IMG/VR virus record: IMGVR_UViG_3300036770_007703
Location: 1 to 64,000 of that record
Length of the DNA stretch: 64,000 nt
Source of the DNA: a virus
Reading direction: 5' to 3' (one strand)
This document shows, piece after piece, positions 1-8,858 of this stretch. The position numbers and the translations under genes are program-made. Every line of letters starts with the position of its first letter. Position 1 is the stretch's first letter. A model generated the notes under the pieces. It made no database searches. It saw only the letters and a program-made list of their open reading frames with translations, and had not been told where the DNA came from.

Positions 1-1188
1 GCCAACGGTGCGCCCTTTGTGTCGTCTTCTACAGGCAATATCACGTTTACTGATACCACGATGTCTCCTCCAGATGGGCAGGACATCTTCATCACTGCGG
101 CCAATTCAGAAGTAGAGATCACGGGCCTAGATTTCCGCGTGGAAGTCACGGATGATGTCAGAATCCAGGGCAACGACATCGTCAGCATCAGGAACACCAG
201 TAATAACGAGGCCATAACCATACGCACCGACTACAATGGTAATGACTACTCGTGGGAATTTGATGCCACAGGCAATCTCACCGCGCCTGGTAGCATCACT
301 GCATCGGGTGACATCACAGTGGCGGGCCACATCACCGGCACCTCAGCGGCTAGCACCTTGGTGCTTGCGGCCGAGCCCAACAGCAATACCGCCATACAAC
401 TCAACGACACTGTAGACAGCATCATCAGTACCGTTGCCAATCTTGAGGTCCGCACTGATGTGTCCAACACACCCCGGCTCTGGCGATTTGATACCAATGG
501 TGATTTGACTGTTCCAAATTACATCAATTTCAAAGATGGAACATTCATAGGTGATGAAGGCGGAGCCGGAACACCCGTGTTTAGAGTCGATTCGCCTCTG
601 GGTTTGGGAATAAATCTCACAACAGACAGTGATATAACTGGTAACAACTATACTTGGTCATTTGGCATTGATGGTGTTCTCACAGCACCAGGTAACATTT
701 CGGCCAACAACTTCATAGTTTCAGAATCCTTGATCGGGTCAGATGCCAGTCCGCAGCCAACGATATCAGGATTTAGCACTATATCGGCCACTGGCAACAT
801 CACTGGTGCTAACTTGATCACTACAGGCAACGTGGTGGGCAATGTCAGTGGTTATAGCATAGGTTACAGAGACATTCCACAGGTCTCATTCACTGGCAAC
901 GCCACCATGGCCACCACAGATGCCGGCAAGCATTTCTACTCAACAGAAAGCACCGACTATGTGCTGACCATAGCCAACAATGCCAGCCAGGGTTTTGCGA
1001 TGGGTGCTGCCATCAGCATCGTGAACCAGGGCACCGGCAACATCACCATAGCACAAGGTTCGGGTGTGACACTTTACTTGGCCGGTAACGCCACGTCGGG
1101 CAACAGGACTTTGAGCACATTTGGCATGGCCACCATAATGAAAGTGGCCACAGACACCTGGTTCATCAACGGTACCGGAGTATCTTAA
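1..1188 (+). CDS. Virion structural / tail-fibre-like protein, 5' truncated by window edge
   Basis: The frame is open from base 1, so the true start lies upstream; 395 residues are visible. The protein is rich in Gly, Asn, Thr and Ser and repeats a unit of about 100 residues built on 'Y-x-W-x-F-x-x-x-G-x-L/T-x-P' followed by 'G-N/D-I-x-A/V-x' (near residues 78-100, 155-170 and 215-240). Such beta-rich repeats are typical of phage fibre shafts. The C-terminal 110 residues are a different, less repetitive domain. It abuts a LamG-type protein, so it probably belongs to the host-contact structures. No catalytic motif is seen. Confidence 0.8.
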   Translation, partial: ANGAPFVSSSTGNITFTDTTMSPPDGQDIFITAANSEVEITGLDFRVEVTDDVRIQGNDIVSIRNTSNNEAITIRTDYNGNDYSWEFDATGNLTAPGSITASGDITVAGHITGTSAASTLVLAAEPNSNTAIQLNDTVDSIISTVANLEVRTDVSNTPRLWRFDTNGDLTVPNYINFKDGTFIGDEGGAGTPVFRVDSPLGLGINLTTDSDITGNNYTWSFGIDGVLTAPGNISANNFIVSESLIGSDASPQPTISGFSTISATGNITGANLITTGNVVGNVSGYSIGYRDIPQVSFTGNATMATTDAGKHFYSTESTDYVLTIANNASQGFAMGAAISIVNQGTGNITIAQGSGVTLYLAGNATSGNRTLSTFGMATIMKVATDTWFINGTGVS

Positions 1189-2568
1189 ATGACCGGAATC
1201 ATGATGAGCCTCATGAACAATGTGGTTCAAGGCATTCCCGATCCTGTGCTGTATCTAGACGCTGAGGATTATTCCGGATCAGGAACCACCTGGCAATCAT
1301 CAGTGGGCCCGGACGCTACCTTGGTCAATGCTCCAGTGTATGTGTCAGCGGCACCTACCTACTTTGATTTTGATGGCGTCAATCAGTATGCGGAGTTCTT
1401 GCACGACAGCGTGCTCAAACCCACAGCAGCCATCACCATGGAGCAGTGGATCTCAGCCGATGACTGGTCCGCGGGCGACAGCGTAAACTATCTAGCATCA
1501 TTGAGCTGCACCCAGGGCGGTGGCTATGCTCATTACATATGGTCAGGCACCTGGCGCAGTTATGTGCGTGTGGGAGCCAGTTACCAGATACCCACGGCCG
1601 ATGTCAGTGGGTTTGCTGATTATTCATACCATCACTTGGTGACCACTTTTGATGGAAGATATACCCGACTCTATGTGGATGGTGTGTTGACAGATACCGA
1701 AGATCTCGGCACCAGCGGCAATGTGATCGGTTATGATGCCGACAACAGCATCTTGATAGGTGCCGAAGCCACGGGCACCACGGGTGCAGCCGGACAGTAT
1801 TGGAGGGGCAAAGTGGGTCTCACACGCATCTGGAACCGGGCTCTCACAGACGCCCAGGTCACAGAGATCTACGCAGAAAACTCTGAGAGATTCGCCAACA
1901 TCGTCGCCACCAATCTCCAACTGTATCTCACAGCAGCTGATCCCAGCAGTTATCCTGGCACAGGCACCACCTGGACCGATCTCAGCGCCAATGGTTACAC
2001 AACTACCTTGTCGGGTGCTCCTGCGTTCAATTCAACTTATTTCACATTTGATGGTACCACGGAATACGTGGACACCAACCAAAGCCTGGGCGCAGAATCA
2101 TTCTCAGTGGGTGCTTGGTTCCGCACCACGGCCTCGGGCATCAACATGATCCTCAGCAAAGAGACCACAGCAGGCTGGCCTTGGAACTATCGCATATGGC
2201 TCAACAGCGGGCAGATCATCGGAGACATAGCACAGAGTGGGGGTACCAACAACGCCATTAACAGCAGTGGGCCTACCTACAATGATGGTAGTTGGCACCT
2301 GGTGATGTTTACCCGGAATGATTCAACCCTGACCTTGTATGTGGACGGAAGCCAGATCGCTTCACAGGGCGACACGCTGACCGGCACCATCGTCAACGCA
2401 CAGGAGCTCTGGATCGGGCGTAGTGCTTTCACAGCCGGCGGCACCAGGCCCACAGGCAGTTATCAATACACCGGCGACATCGGACAGATATTCATTTACG
2501 ACGCAGTTTTGACCCCCACTCAAGTCCTGCAAAACTACGACGCCACACGGGCCACATACGGTTTGTAG
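1189..2568 (+). CDS. Virion protein with two LamG/concanavalin A-like domains
   Basis: 459 residues starting directly after the preceding stop. Two tandem jelly-roll lectin-like domains are visible: about residues 20-225 and 235-459. Each begins with 'Y-L-x-A-x-D-x-S', followed by 'G-T-T-W' and 'Y-F-x-F-D-G-x-x-x-Y', and each carries 'L-Y-V-D-G' and 'G-x-I-G-x-x-x-I-Y/W' strands of the Laminin_G_3 type. These domains bind glycans or form adhesin tips, so a receptor-binding or fibre-associated role is inferred. The duplication within one gene suggests tandem domain copying. Confidence 0.8.
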   Translation: MTGIMMSLMNNVVQGIPDPVLYLDAEDYSGSGTTWQSSVGPDATLVNAPVYVSAAPTYFDFDGVNQYAEFLHDSVLKPTAAITMEQWISADDWSAGDSVNYLASLSCTQGGGYAHYIWSGTWRSYVRVGASYQIPTADVSGFADYSYHHLVTTFDGRYTRLYVDGVLTDTEDLGTSGNVIGYDADNSILIGAEATGTTGAAGQYWRGKVGLTRIWNRALTDAQVTEIYAENSERFANIVATNLQLYLTAADPSSYPGTGTTWTDLSANGYTTTLSGAPAFNSTYFTFDGTTEYVDTNQSLGAESFSVGAWFRTTASGINMILSKETTAGWPWNYRIWLNSGQIIGDIAQSGGTNNAINSSGPTYNDGSWHLVMFTRNDSTLTLYVDGSQIASQGDTLTGTIVNAQELWIGRSAFTAGGTRPTGSYQYTGDIGQIFIYDAVLTPTQVLQNYDATRATYGL

Positions 2569-2583
2569 CCCGTGAAAACCTGC

Positions 2584-2589
2584 TAAATA
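2584..2589 (+). promoter_or_regulatory. T4-type late promoter core (TAAATA)
   Basis: CTAAATA matches the T4 late -10 element and lies 19 nt before the ATG at 2609. A Shine-Dalgarno-like GAGG (2599-2602) sits between them, so this would be a conventional leadered late transcript. Confidence 0.6.
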
Positions 2590-2608
2590 CTCCAAAGCGA
2601 GGATAAAC

Positions 2609-2911
2609 ATGGCCAAGGAATTAATCAACATTGGAAACAATCCCAATGATGGATCTGGAGATCCGTTGCGCACGGCATTCAGCAAGTGCAACAACAACTT
2701 CAACGAACTTTACAGCCGTTTGCAGAGCCAAGTACCTGCCAGTGCAGTGGGATCCGTGGGCGACTTTGCCGGCATGATCGCCGTGGGGTCAAACCCCTTG
2801 AATGAAGCCACGTACGGCAAGTTTTTTTACTGTTTTGCAGACTACGACGGCAGCACAGAAATATGGCGCATGCTTGCTGGAACCACTTTTGACGGATCTA
2901 CCATAGAATGA
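2609..2911 (+). CDS. Small T4-like virion-associated protein
   Basis: 100 residues. The N-terminus (MAKELINIGNNPNDGSGDPL followed by R-T-A-F-x-K-C-N-N-N-F-N-E-L-Y) is a motif I recognise from structural proteins of marine T4-like phages, where it occurs at the start of fibre or baseplate-associated proteins. The rest has a Gly/Ala-rich middle and an acidic-aromatic end. The stop overlaps the start of the large Ig-like structural gene by 4 nt, so the two are probably co-translated. A late core and Shine-Dalgarno precede it. Exact location in the virion is unknown. Confidence 0.75.
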   Translation: MAKELINIGNNPNDGSGDPLRTAFSKCNNNFNELYSRLQSQVPASAVGSVGDFAGMIAVGSNPLNEATYGKFFYCFADYDGSTEIWRMLAGTTFDGSTIE

Positions 2912-5900
2912 CACAACCGGTATGGGTCACCGATTCCGGCAGCCTTGGCACAGTGCCCGAAGGACGCTTTTATCGTGTGCCTGTGGTGGCCGAAGCCGGA
3001 AGTGCCCGGGTATTTTATCGCGTCATCGCCGGAAATCTACCCGTGGGCATGCAAGTCACGCCCGATGGATTAGTGGAAGGTATACCCAAAAATCTAGTGC
3101 TCATACGCGGAGAGCCCCAGGATCTTGGCACCGACATCACCAGCTCGTTCGTGATACGAGCCTACACTGTACGACTTCTCAACGGAATACAAACAGTAGA
3201 TCGACTCAGTGACCGCACGTTCGAACTCACTGTGACCAGTCAAGCAGTGCCAAATTTCACTACCCCGCCCGGTCTCTTGGGCACTTACTACGACAGTGAT
3301 GCGGTGTCCATACAGTTGGAATTTTCTGACAGCAATCTCGATGAAACCATCACTGTGCGTTATCTGTCAGGATCGTTGCCGCCCGGACTTGCCATCACAC
3401 GCACCGGTCTCATCACCGGAGTGATACTGCCCTATACTGCCACCAGCCAAGGCATCAATCTGCCCGTGGGCACCACACCAGGTTATGATACCACGCCCAA
3501 GGGCGACTATCCCTATGATTTCATCACCAGGGGAGCGAGCCGCAATTATCAATTCGCGGTAGAAGTCAGTGATGGCAAAGATTCCAATGTACGCACTTTT
3601 GAGATCTATGTGTACTCGCGTGATAACATGACCGCTGACACCATAGATTTCACTGCCGACAACACTTTCTTGACCGCAGATCTCGTGCCAAGTCGAGTTC
3701 CGGTGATCATCACACCCGAGGGTGACGTCGGACGGGTTCGCAGCGACAACTATTTTAGCTACCAATTCTTCGCCCAGGACTTTGACGGTGATGACATACA
3801 GTTCGTGGCCACCACTGGTGCTGGTCTGGGCTACGATGAAACCCTGTACGACGAAGAAGGGTTTGGTTTTGACCGAGGCGCTTTGGCTCTGCCACCGGGA
3901 CTGACGTTTGATGTCAACACTGGTTGGCTGTACGGTTACATTCCCGATCTAGGCGCCACCGAGCTCACATATCGATTCGCACTGCGAGTGCGCAAAAAAG
4001 ACAATCTTGCTCTCATCAGCGATTTCTACTATTTCACGCTTACGATCACCGGTGACACTGACACTGACATCAATTGGCTCACCGAATCCAATCTCGGATA
4101 CATCATCAACGGTGCCATTAGCACGCTCAAAGTCGAGGCCGAAAATGTGGGCGGTCGCAGCCTTCTTTATCGTTTTGTTTCGGGATCCAAAAGCCGTTTG
4201 CCACAAGGCCTGAGACTGCTGCCATCAGGAAACATCACCGGGCGTGTGAGTTTCAACACTTTTGCTCTGGACAATGGTACCACCACATTTGATCGCAGCA
4301 CAAGAAAAGTGTACGACTATGACGAGACCACTTTTGATTCGCAGTTCTCGTTCTCTGTGAATGCCTATTCTCCACAGACTGAAAAGCTGGGTTATCAAGT
4401 CGAGCGCATCATAATCACCGACGGCGGATCGGGATACACCGAACAACCGCAGATCATCATATCTCCGCCGCCACTGAGTAGCAGCGCGATCCGTGCCACA
4501 GCCGGATTGGCCACACTGGACAGCAATGGGCGTATCACTTCGATATCAGTGGGTAACCCAGGTCGCGGTTATCTGAGTCCTCCCACCATCACCATCAGCG
4601 GAGGAGGAGGAAGTGGGGCCACCGCCGAGGCCGTGATCTCGATCCTGGACTTGGTCAATGCTGTGAGTTCGGTGCGCAGGTTCACTGTGCGCATCAATCG
4701 CGTTTACAACGAGCCTTATGAAAGCATCTACATCAAGGCCATGCCCACCAACGCAGATCGCAATTTCATCACAGGGCTGTTGTACAATCAAACCTTGCTG
4801 CCGTACGATAGTATCTACCGTGCCGACGATCCCAACTTTGGTATCGCTCAGTCCGTGAAATACATACACGCCTATGGACTCACTGCTGCCACCCTGGACG
4901 ACTATGTGGCAGCCATGCAGATCAATCACTACTGGAAAAACATCACACTGGGTCCCATCCGTACAGCACAGGCACTGGATGTAAACGGCAATCCCGAATA
5001 TGAAGTGATCTACTGTGACGTCATTGACAACTTGGTGAACAATTTCGGAGTCAGCGTGGGCAAATCCGTGCGCTTGCCTTATCAAGTCGAGTTGCCAGAC
5101 AGCAGCTTGGTCAGCACAGTGTATCCCAACAGTCTCATCAACATGCGAGACCAAATCATTGACAACATCGGTCAAGAGCCCACCATACTCCCAAGATGGA
5201 TGACCAGCCGACAGAAAAACGGCGAAGTCTTGGGTTTCCGACCGGTATGGGTCATAGCCTATGTCAAACCCGGCGAAGCTGATCGACTGGCCTATCGCAT
5301 AGATCGCAGCATCGGAGATCAGCTCAACACCATCGATTTCAAGGTAGATCGCTACGAGCTTGACAAGAGCCAGAGCTGGCTGTGGAATCCTGTGCTGAAA
5401 CGCTGGGGCGATGCTCCACCGGCTGCCACCACCTTTGACAGTTATACTCGGTACCTTTACAACATACCCATACTGGACACCAATGGTGTGGTGGCATCTA
5501 CCGAGACTTTCGTGGCCAATGGTACACAAACAGTGTTTGGTTTCGTGCCTCTGGAAAACATCGGCGCCATTATAGTCACCATCAATGGTATCCAACAGCC
5601 CTATCTCAGTCCCACCACCGCTGAGATCGACACCGCATATCGCATAGTTTACACCCGTATTTTGCCGTATTATGCTATCACAGAATGGGACATCACCGAA
5701 TTTTATCAACCCAACACAGTGGTGGTGTATGAAAATCTCTACTACGTGAGCCGTTATGAGGTACCGCCTGGGGTCAATATCACCAGTGAATTCTACTGGC
5801 GCCAGATAGATCCGCCCAATCAAGTGGTGTTCCAGACCGCGCCCTTGAACACTGCGGTGGTGTCGATCTATCAGATCAAAGATCGTTACATACTCAATCC

Positions 5901-6033
5901 CAATTCACCAACTCGATCTTCCACCACGTTTGATGGTGGCAGCACCACGTTCGTCAACGTGTCAGATACGTGGACCGGTGGTGATGAGCGTGATAAATAT
6001 CTCGCGTTCCCCAAGATCAACATTTTAGGATAA
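2908..6033 (+). CDS. Large virion structural protein with Ig-like (He_PIG) domains
   Basis: 1,041 residues. It opens with 'Q-P-V-W-V-T-D-S-G-S-L-G-T-V-P-E-G', a start shared with large structural proteins of T4-like marine phages. Several putative-Ig (He_PIG) signatures 'L-P-x-G-L-x-x-x-x-x-G-x-I-x-G' recur near residues 50, 155, 330 and 430. Two 'G-S-G-Y/R-G-Y-x-x-P-P-x-I-x-I-S' repeats lie near residues 510-570. The C-terminal third is distinct and ends in a beta-rich fold. These features suit a fibre or baseplate-edge protein. No enzymatic motif is visible. It is the largest gene of the structural block and sits 4 nt before the next structural gene. Confidence 0.8.
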   Translation: MTQPVWVTDSGSLGTVPEGRFYRVPVVAEAGSARVFYRVIAGNLPVGMQVTPDGLVEGIPKNLVLIRGEPQDLGTDITSSFVIRAYTVRLLNGIQTVDRLSDRTFELTVTSQAVPNFTTPPGLLGTYYDSDAVSIQLEFSDSNLDETITVRYLSGSLPPGLAITRTGLITGVILPYTATSQGINLPVGTTPGYDTTPKGDYPYDFITRGASRNYQFAVEVSDGKDSNVRTFEIYVYSRDNMTADTIDFTADNTFLTADLVPSRVPVIITPEGDVGRVRSDNYFSYQFFAQDFDGDDIQFVATTGAGLGYDETLYDEEGFGFDRGALALPPGLTFDVNTGWLYGYIPDLGATELTYRFALRVRKKDNLALISDFYYFTLTITGDTDTDINWLTESNLGYIINGAISTLKVEAENVGGRSLLYRFVSGSKSRLPQGLRLLPSGNITGRVSFNTFALDNGTTTFDRSTRKVYDYDETTFDSQFSFSVNAYSPQTEKLGYQVERIIITDGGSGYTEQPQIIISPPPLSSSAIRATAGLATLDSNGRITSISVGNPGRGYLSPPTITISGGGGSGATAEAVISILDLVNAVSSVRRFTVRINRVYNEPYESIYIKAMPTNADRNFITGLLYNQTLLPYDSIYRADDPNFGIAQSVKYIHAYGLTAATLDDYVAAMQINHYWKNITLGPIRTAQALDVNGNPEYEVIYCDVIDNLVNNFGVSVGKSVRLPYQVELPDSSLVSTVYPNSLINMRDQIIDNIGQEPTILPRWMTSRQKNGEVLGFRPVWVIAYVKPGEADRLAYRIDRSIGDQLNTIDFKVDRYELDKSQSWLWNPVLKRWGDAPPAATTFDSYTRYLYNIPILDTNGVVASTETFVANGTQTVFGFVPLENIGAIIVTINGIQQPYLSPTTAEIDTAYRIVYTRILPYYAITEWDITEFYQPNTVVVYENLYYVSRYEVPPGVNITSEFYWRQIDPPNQVVFQTAPLNTAVVSIYQIKDRYILNPNSPTRSSTTFDGGSTTFVNVSDTWTGGDERDKYLAFPKINILG
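5994..5999 (+). promoter_or_regulatory. Possible late promoter core inside CDS end
   Basis: TAAATA lies inside the last codons of the large structural gene, 38 nt before the ATG at 6038, which has an AGGA upstream (6029-6032). The position suits a leadered late promoter, but the bases are also coding (Asp-Lys-Tyr), so this could be chance. Confidence 0.35.
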
Positions 6034-6037
6034 CAAA

Positions 6038-6928
6038 ATGCCGTCAAATATCAACCCCAACAACATCAATGGTGCCTATCCAGTGGCCGGACAGGACAAC
6101 GACAGCCAGGGTTTTCGTGACAATTTCACGAATACCAAGACCAATTTCGCTTTTGCTTCGGCTGAGATCACTGATCTACAAGCCAAGGCTGTGCTGAAAT
6201 CTGCGCTCACCGGCACTGTTCTAGACAACAACATGAACAACAGCGTGCTCAGCAACGCACAGTTCATCAATTGCAGCGTGCCCAAGCGTGAGTTGGGCAC
6301 TGTCACTGCGGCCGAGCTCAACTTTGCCAGCTCGTCCTACTACACGTTCACCACGGGTGGATCAGTGACCATCAGCTTGGTGAATTTTCCGCCCTCGGGC
6401 CAGATGGGCAGCCTGCGATTCCAGGCCAACATCACCAACACCAACTACACCCTGATACTGCCCAGCGCAGTCAGCATCGGTGTCACCAATGTGCAAGGTT
6501 ACAGCAACAACGTGATCACCTTCAACAAGACCGGTGTCTACGAGTTTGAAATACTGACTTCGGATGCGGGCGGCAGTTTCAGTTTGTTCGATCTCAATCG
6601 CAACCGAGATCCTCTGTTCTTGCCCAGCAAAGAAAATCTCACATTTTCTTCCAACGTGGGCAATCCCAGCCTGCTGGTGACTGCCACTTATTTCACCACC
6701 ACTGGTACCTGCACTGGTACATTGGCCGTGGGCAGCGAAGGACAGCTCAAGACCATTATGGCACGAGATGTGACTTCGGGCACTTATACTCTCACAGTCA
6801 CTGATGCTGGGTGGCGTAGTTCGGGCAACGGTACCATAACATTTGATGCCGTGGGCGAGAGCGTGATGCTGCAATACATCGGTGCCAAGTGGTATGCCGT
6901 GGGCGTGAACGGTGCCACACTAGCCTAA
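6038..6928 (+). CDS. T4-like virion structural protein
   Basis: 296 residues. The N-terminus 'M-P-S-N-I-N-P-N-N-I-N-G-A-Y-P-V-A-G-Q-D' and 'S-Q-G-F-R-D-N-F' is a conserved opening of structural proteins in T4-like cyano- and other marine myoviruses. A short helical linker (about residues 45-80) is followed by two beta-rich domains. The C-terminal 'Y-x-L-T-V-T-D-A-G-W' and 'L-Q-Y-I-G-A-K-W-Y-A-V-G' strands resemble the last domain of the 5'-truncated fibre-like gene at the window start, suggesting related fibre modules. It ends the structural block. Confidence 0.75.
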   Translation: MPSNINPNNINGAYPVAGQDNDSQGFRDNFTNTKTNFAFASAEITDLQAKAVLKSALTGTVLDNNMNNSVLSNAQFINCSVPKRELGTVTAAELNFASSSYYTFTTGGSVTISLVNFPPSGQMGSLRFQANITNTNYTLILPSAVSIGVTNVQGYSNNVITFNKTGVYEFEILTSDAGGSFSLFDLNRNRDPLFLPSKENLTFSSNVGNPSLLVTATYFTTTGTCTGTLAVGSEGQLKTIMARDVTSGTYTLTVTDAGWRSSGNGTITFDAVGESVMLQYIGAKWYAVGVNGATLA

Positions 6929-6938
6929 CCAAAAATCG

Positions 6939-6968
6939 TTGACAGAGTCGCCGGGGTCGTGTTAAACT
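6939..6968 (+). promoter_or_regulatory. Sigma70-like promoter (TTGACA-18-TAAACT)
   Basis: TTGACA at 6939-6944 and TAAACT at 6963-6968 are separated by 18 nt. The predicted start near 6975 leaves an 11 nt leader before the ATG at 6986. It sits exactly at the junction of the structural block and the small early-type genes. Confidence 0.6.
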
Positions 6969-6985
6969 GATCCCGAGTCGACAAA

Positions 6986-7222
6986 ATGGAACATCCTTTA
7001 ATACACAATCTCGATGATCTCAGCCTGGAACAACTTCAGGAGCGCATCAACGACATCACCAAAAAACTGTCGTGGGCCACACGTCACAGTCCAGCTCTGG
7101 CCGGGCAACTCGGCATGGTTCTAGAAAGCTATCGAAACAAGTATCAAGAAAAACAGCAGAAGCTCTGGAACGATTCCAAAAACAAAGGGTCGGACTACTC
7201 AGATCGGATCGATGTATCATGA
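6986..7222 (+). CDS. Small conserved phage protein, unknown function
   Basis: 78 residues, mostly helical and charged, with a Leu-rich N-terminal half ('L-x-x-L-S-L-E-Q-L-Q-E-R-I-N-D-I-T-K-K-L') that suggests a short coiled coil, and a Lys/Gln-rich C-terminal half. It is first behind a sigma70-like promoter and overlaps the next gene through ATGA, so it is probably early and translationally coupled. I cannot assign a function. Confidence 0.6.
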   Translation: MEHPLIHNLDDLSLEQLQERINDITKKLSWATRHSPALAGQLGMVLESYRNKYQEKQQKLWNDSKNKGSDYSDRIDVS

Positions 7223-7818
7223 ATGTACAAATGTCTAAATCCTGGGAATTTGATTGCGTCATCGTGAGCGACCTTTACGATGATCCGTTGATCAATCGCT
7301 ACAGCGTGAGTTTGGTGTTTACCACCAACTGCGATGACAGCACAGACTACAACACCGCCTATCGTAGGATAAAGTTTTGGATCACACAAATCATGCAGGA
7401 TTCCGTGATCATCAATCATGACCATGCCAAAATCTCGGTGTGGCAAAACACTGGTATGCGTGTGTTGACCATAATGGATGAACCAGTAGACCAACTGGTG
7501 GGCATGATGTTATTCTCTAAGCTACAAGCGATTTGCGAGGATCGAGTCATCATAAATTCTCTCATGATTTCCAGCAGCCTGGACGAAGACATTGGTTATC
7601 ACCACGACTCGGACAGTGATTTGTCGGTGTTTGAATCGTCGGGTTGGTGGAATGATGCTCGACCCACCTGGGAGCATCACAAATCTCATAAAACACGTGG
7701 CAACAAAGTGATCAGCATTGATCGAACGCAGGACTGGAAGAAACTGGATCTAGGTTGGAGCTCTGAACAGGGCAACGTGGTGCTCAAGGCCGATTTTGGA
7801 AAAGATGAAAACCAATAA
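7219..7818 (+). CDS. Conserved phage protein, unknown function
   Basis: 199 residues. The ATG at 7219 overlaps the preceding stop (ATGA) and is preferred over upstream in-frame GTG/ATG codons; a second Met at 7231 is possible. The N-terminal 130 residues alternate beta strands and helices ('N-R-Y-S-V-S-L-V-F-T-T-N', 'Y-R-R-I-K-F-W-I'). The C-terminal region is His/Asp/Trp-rich and probably less ordered. It shares operon position with the Pol III alpha-like fragment downstream. I do not recognise the family. Confidence 0.6.
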   Translation: MNVQMSKSWEFDCVIVSDLYDDPLINRYSVSLVFTTNCDDSTDYNTAYRRIKFWITQIMQDSVIINHDHAKISVWQNTGMRVLTIMDEPVDQLVGMMLFSKLQAICEDRVIINSLMISSSLDEDIGYHHDSDSDLSVFESSGWWNDARPTWEHHKSHKTRGNKVISIDRTQDWKKLDLGWSSEQGNVVLKADFGKDENQ

Positions 7819-8323
7819 TCTCGGCGAGATCATCTACGACAGCAACGACGTCATTGACCTGGTCATGCGTGGAGTTGATGTCATGTCCTTGGAAAAACTC
7901 ACCGTGGACAGTGACATCAACGTCGATGAGTTGATGGCGCATTTCCAAGAAGCAGGAAAATTGTCAACATGGACACCAGCCAGCTCGGAACAAGACACAG
8001 GCATCTATGATCAGTGGCAGCAACAGCAATGGTTGATGCCCGAGGAATATCGCGATCTAGACATCGCACAACATGTGCTGTCTCTGTGCGAATCCCAAGC
8101 CGAGCTGCAACGCTGTGGACAAGAATTGTTGATGTTCCAAGAACGCGACATGTTTGATGTGTTGAAATATCTCAAGTACCTGGTCGACGTGATGCAAACA
8201 AATGGTGTGATCTGGGGTGTGGGCCGAGGCAGCTCGGTGGCCAGTTTTGTGCTCTATAAACTGGGAGTGCATCGCGTCAACAGCTTGTTCTATGATTTAG
8301 ATCCCAGCGAATTTCTGCGTTAA
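7805..8323 (+). CDS. DNA polymerase III alpha-like fragment (C-family GRGS motif)
   Basis: 172 residues. ATG at 7805 is chosen over an in-frame TTG at 7796; it overlaps the upstream gene by 14 nt. The C-terminal 45 residues contain 'W-G-V-G-R-G-S-S-V-A-S-F-V-L-Y', then 'G-V-H-R-V-N-S-L-F-Y-D-L' and 'F-L-R', closely like the G-x-G-R-G-S-(G/A)-x-x-S-L-V-x-Y ... D-P-(L/I)-x-Y-x-L-x-F-E-R-F-L segment of bacterial DnaE/PolC. The catalytic aspartates and the rest of the polymerase are absent, so it cannot polymerise by itself. The phage carries its own family-B polymerase, so a regulatory, clamp/host-replisome or decoy role is possible but unproven. Confidence 0.6.
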   Translation: MKTNNLGEIIYDSNDVIDLVMRGVDVMSLEKLTVDSDINVDELMAHFQEAGKLSTWTPASSEQDTGIYDQWQQQQWLMPEEYRDLDIAQHVLSLCESQAELQRCGQELLMFQERDMFDVLKYLKYLVDVMQTNGVIWGVGRGSSVASFVLYKLGVHRVNSLFYDLDPSEFLR

Positions 8324-8326
8324 ATA
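8321..8326 (+). promoter_or_regulatory. T4-type late promoter core (TAAATA) with leader and SD
   Basis: TAAATA overlaps the TAA stop of the preceding gene and is 25 nt before the ATG at 8352; AAGGAG at 8338-8343 provides a good ribosome site. Confidence 0.6.
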
Positions 8327-8351
8327 CCAATCTAAGCAAGGAGTTTCTAAT

Positions 8352-8849
8352 ATGTCTAGCACCTACCGTACCGCACAAGGCAAGATGGTGGATATCAATG
8401 CTCTGCGTCTCAAAAACGAAAGTGTGAGAGCCGTGGGCAACATGAATGTCAATGCCAAAGGCGACCTAATCGATTCTCGCAATCGAACCATCAGCACACG
8501 CAACAATCAGGTGGAAAATCAATATCGCAAACAAGTGGATCGTACTGGCAAGCCCGGAAATGTCAATCACAATCCTCCAGCCACCAGTCTGGCCGATCTC
8601 GAAGCCGAACAAAAATTGTCCGAAAAGCCCACGAGGAAAACCAAGACCAGTGCTGCCAAAGTCAAGGACGATGCAGCCAAACCAGTGTCTGAAAAACCCC
8701 AGGTACCCGAGACCAAGGTCGTAGACAAGCCGGCCGGCAGCAGTGGCGGTCTTTCGGCGGCCATAGCTCGTGCTCGCGAGATACGGCAAGAACCCATCGA
8801 CAACAAGGATGCGCTGGCGCAAAAACGTCCCGGCATCGTCAAGATCTAA
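8352..8849 (+). CDS. Conserved T4-like marine phage protein, Lys/Ala-rich
   Basis: 165 residues. The first 60 residues ('S-S-T-Y-R-T-A-Q-G-K-M-V-D-I-N-A-L-R-L', 'A-V-G-N-M-N-V-N-A-K-G-D') match a protein conserved across marine T4-like phages. The middle is disordered, rich in Lys, Pro, Ala and Glu, and the end 'I-A-R-A-R-E-I-R-Q-E-P' is helical. It is preceded by a late core and a strong Shine-Dalgarno, so it is probably a late product, perhaps virion associated. Function unknown. Confidence 0.65.
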   Translation: MSSTYRTAQGKMVDINALRLKNESVRAVGNMNVNAKGDLIDSRNRTISTRNNQVENQYRKQVDRTGKPGNVNHNPPATSLADLEAEQKLSEKPTRKTKTSAAKVKDDAAKPVSEKPQVPETKVVDKPAGSSGGLSAAIARAREIRQEPIDNKDALAQKRPGIVKI

Positions 8850-8858
8850 GGAGTTGAC

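Noticed and set aside
4546-5823. A 425-codon open frame on the minus strand
   Set aside because: It lies wholly opposite the large structural gene, has no ribosome site or promoter, and reflects codon bias of the sense strand.
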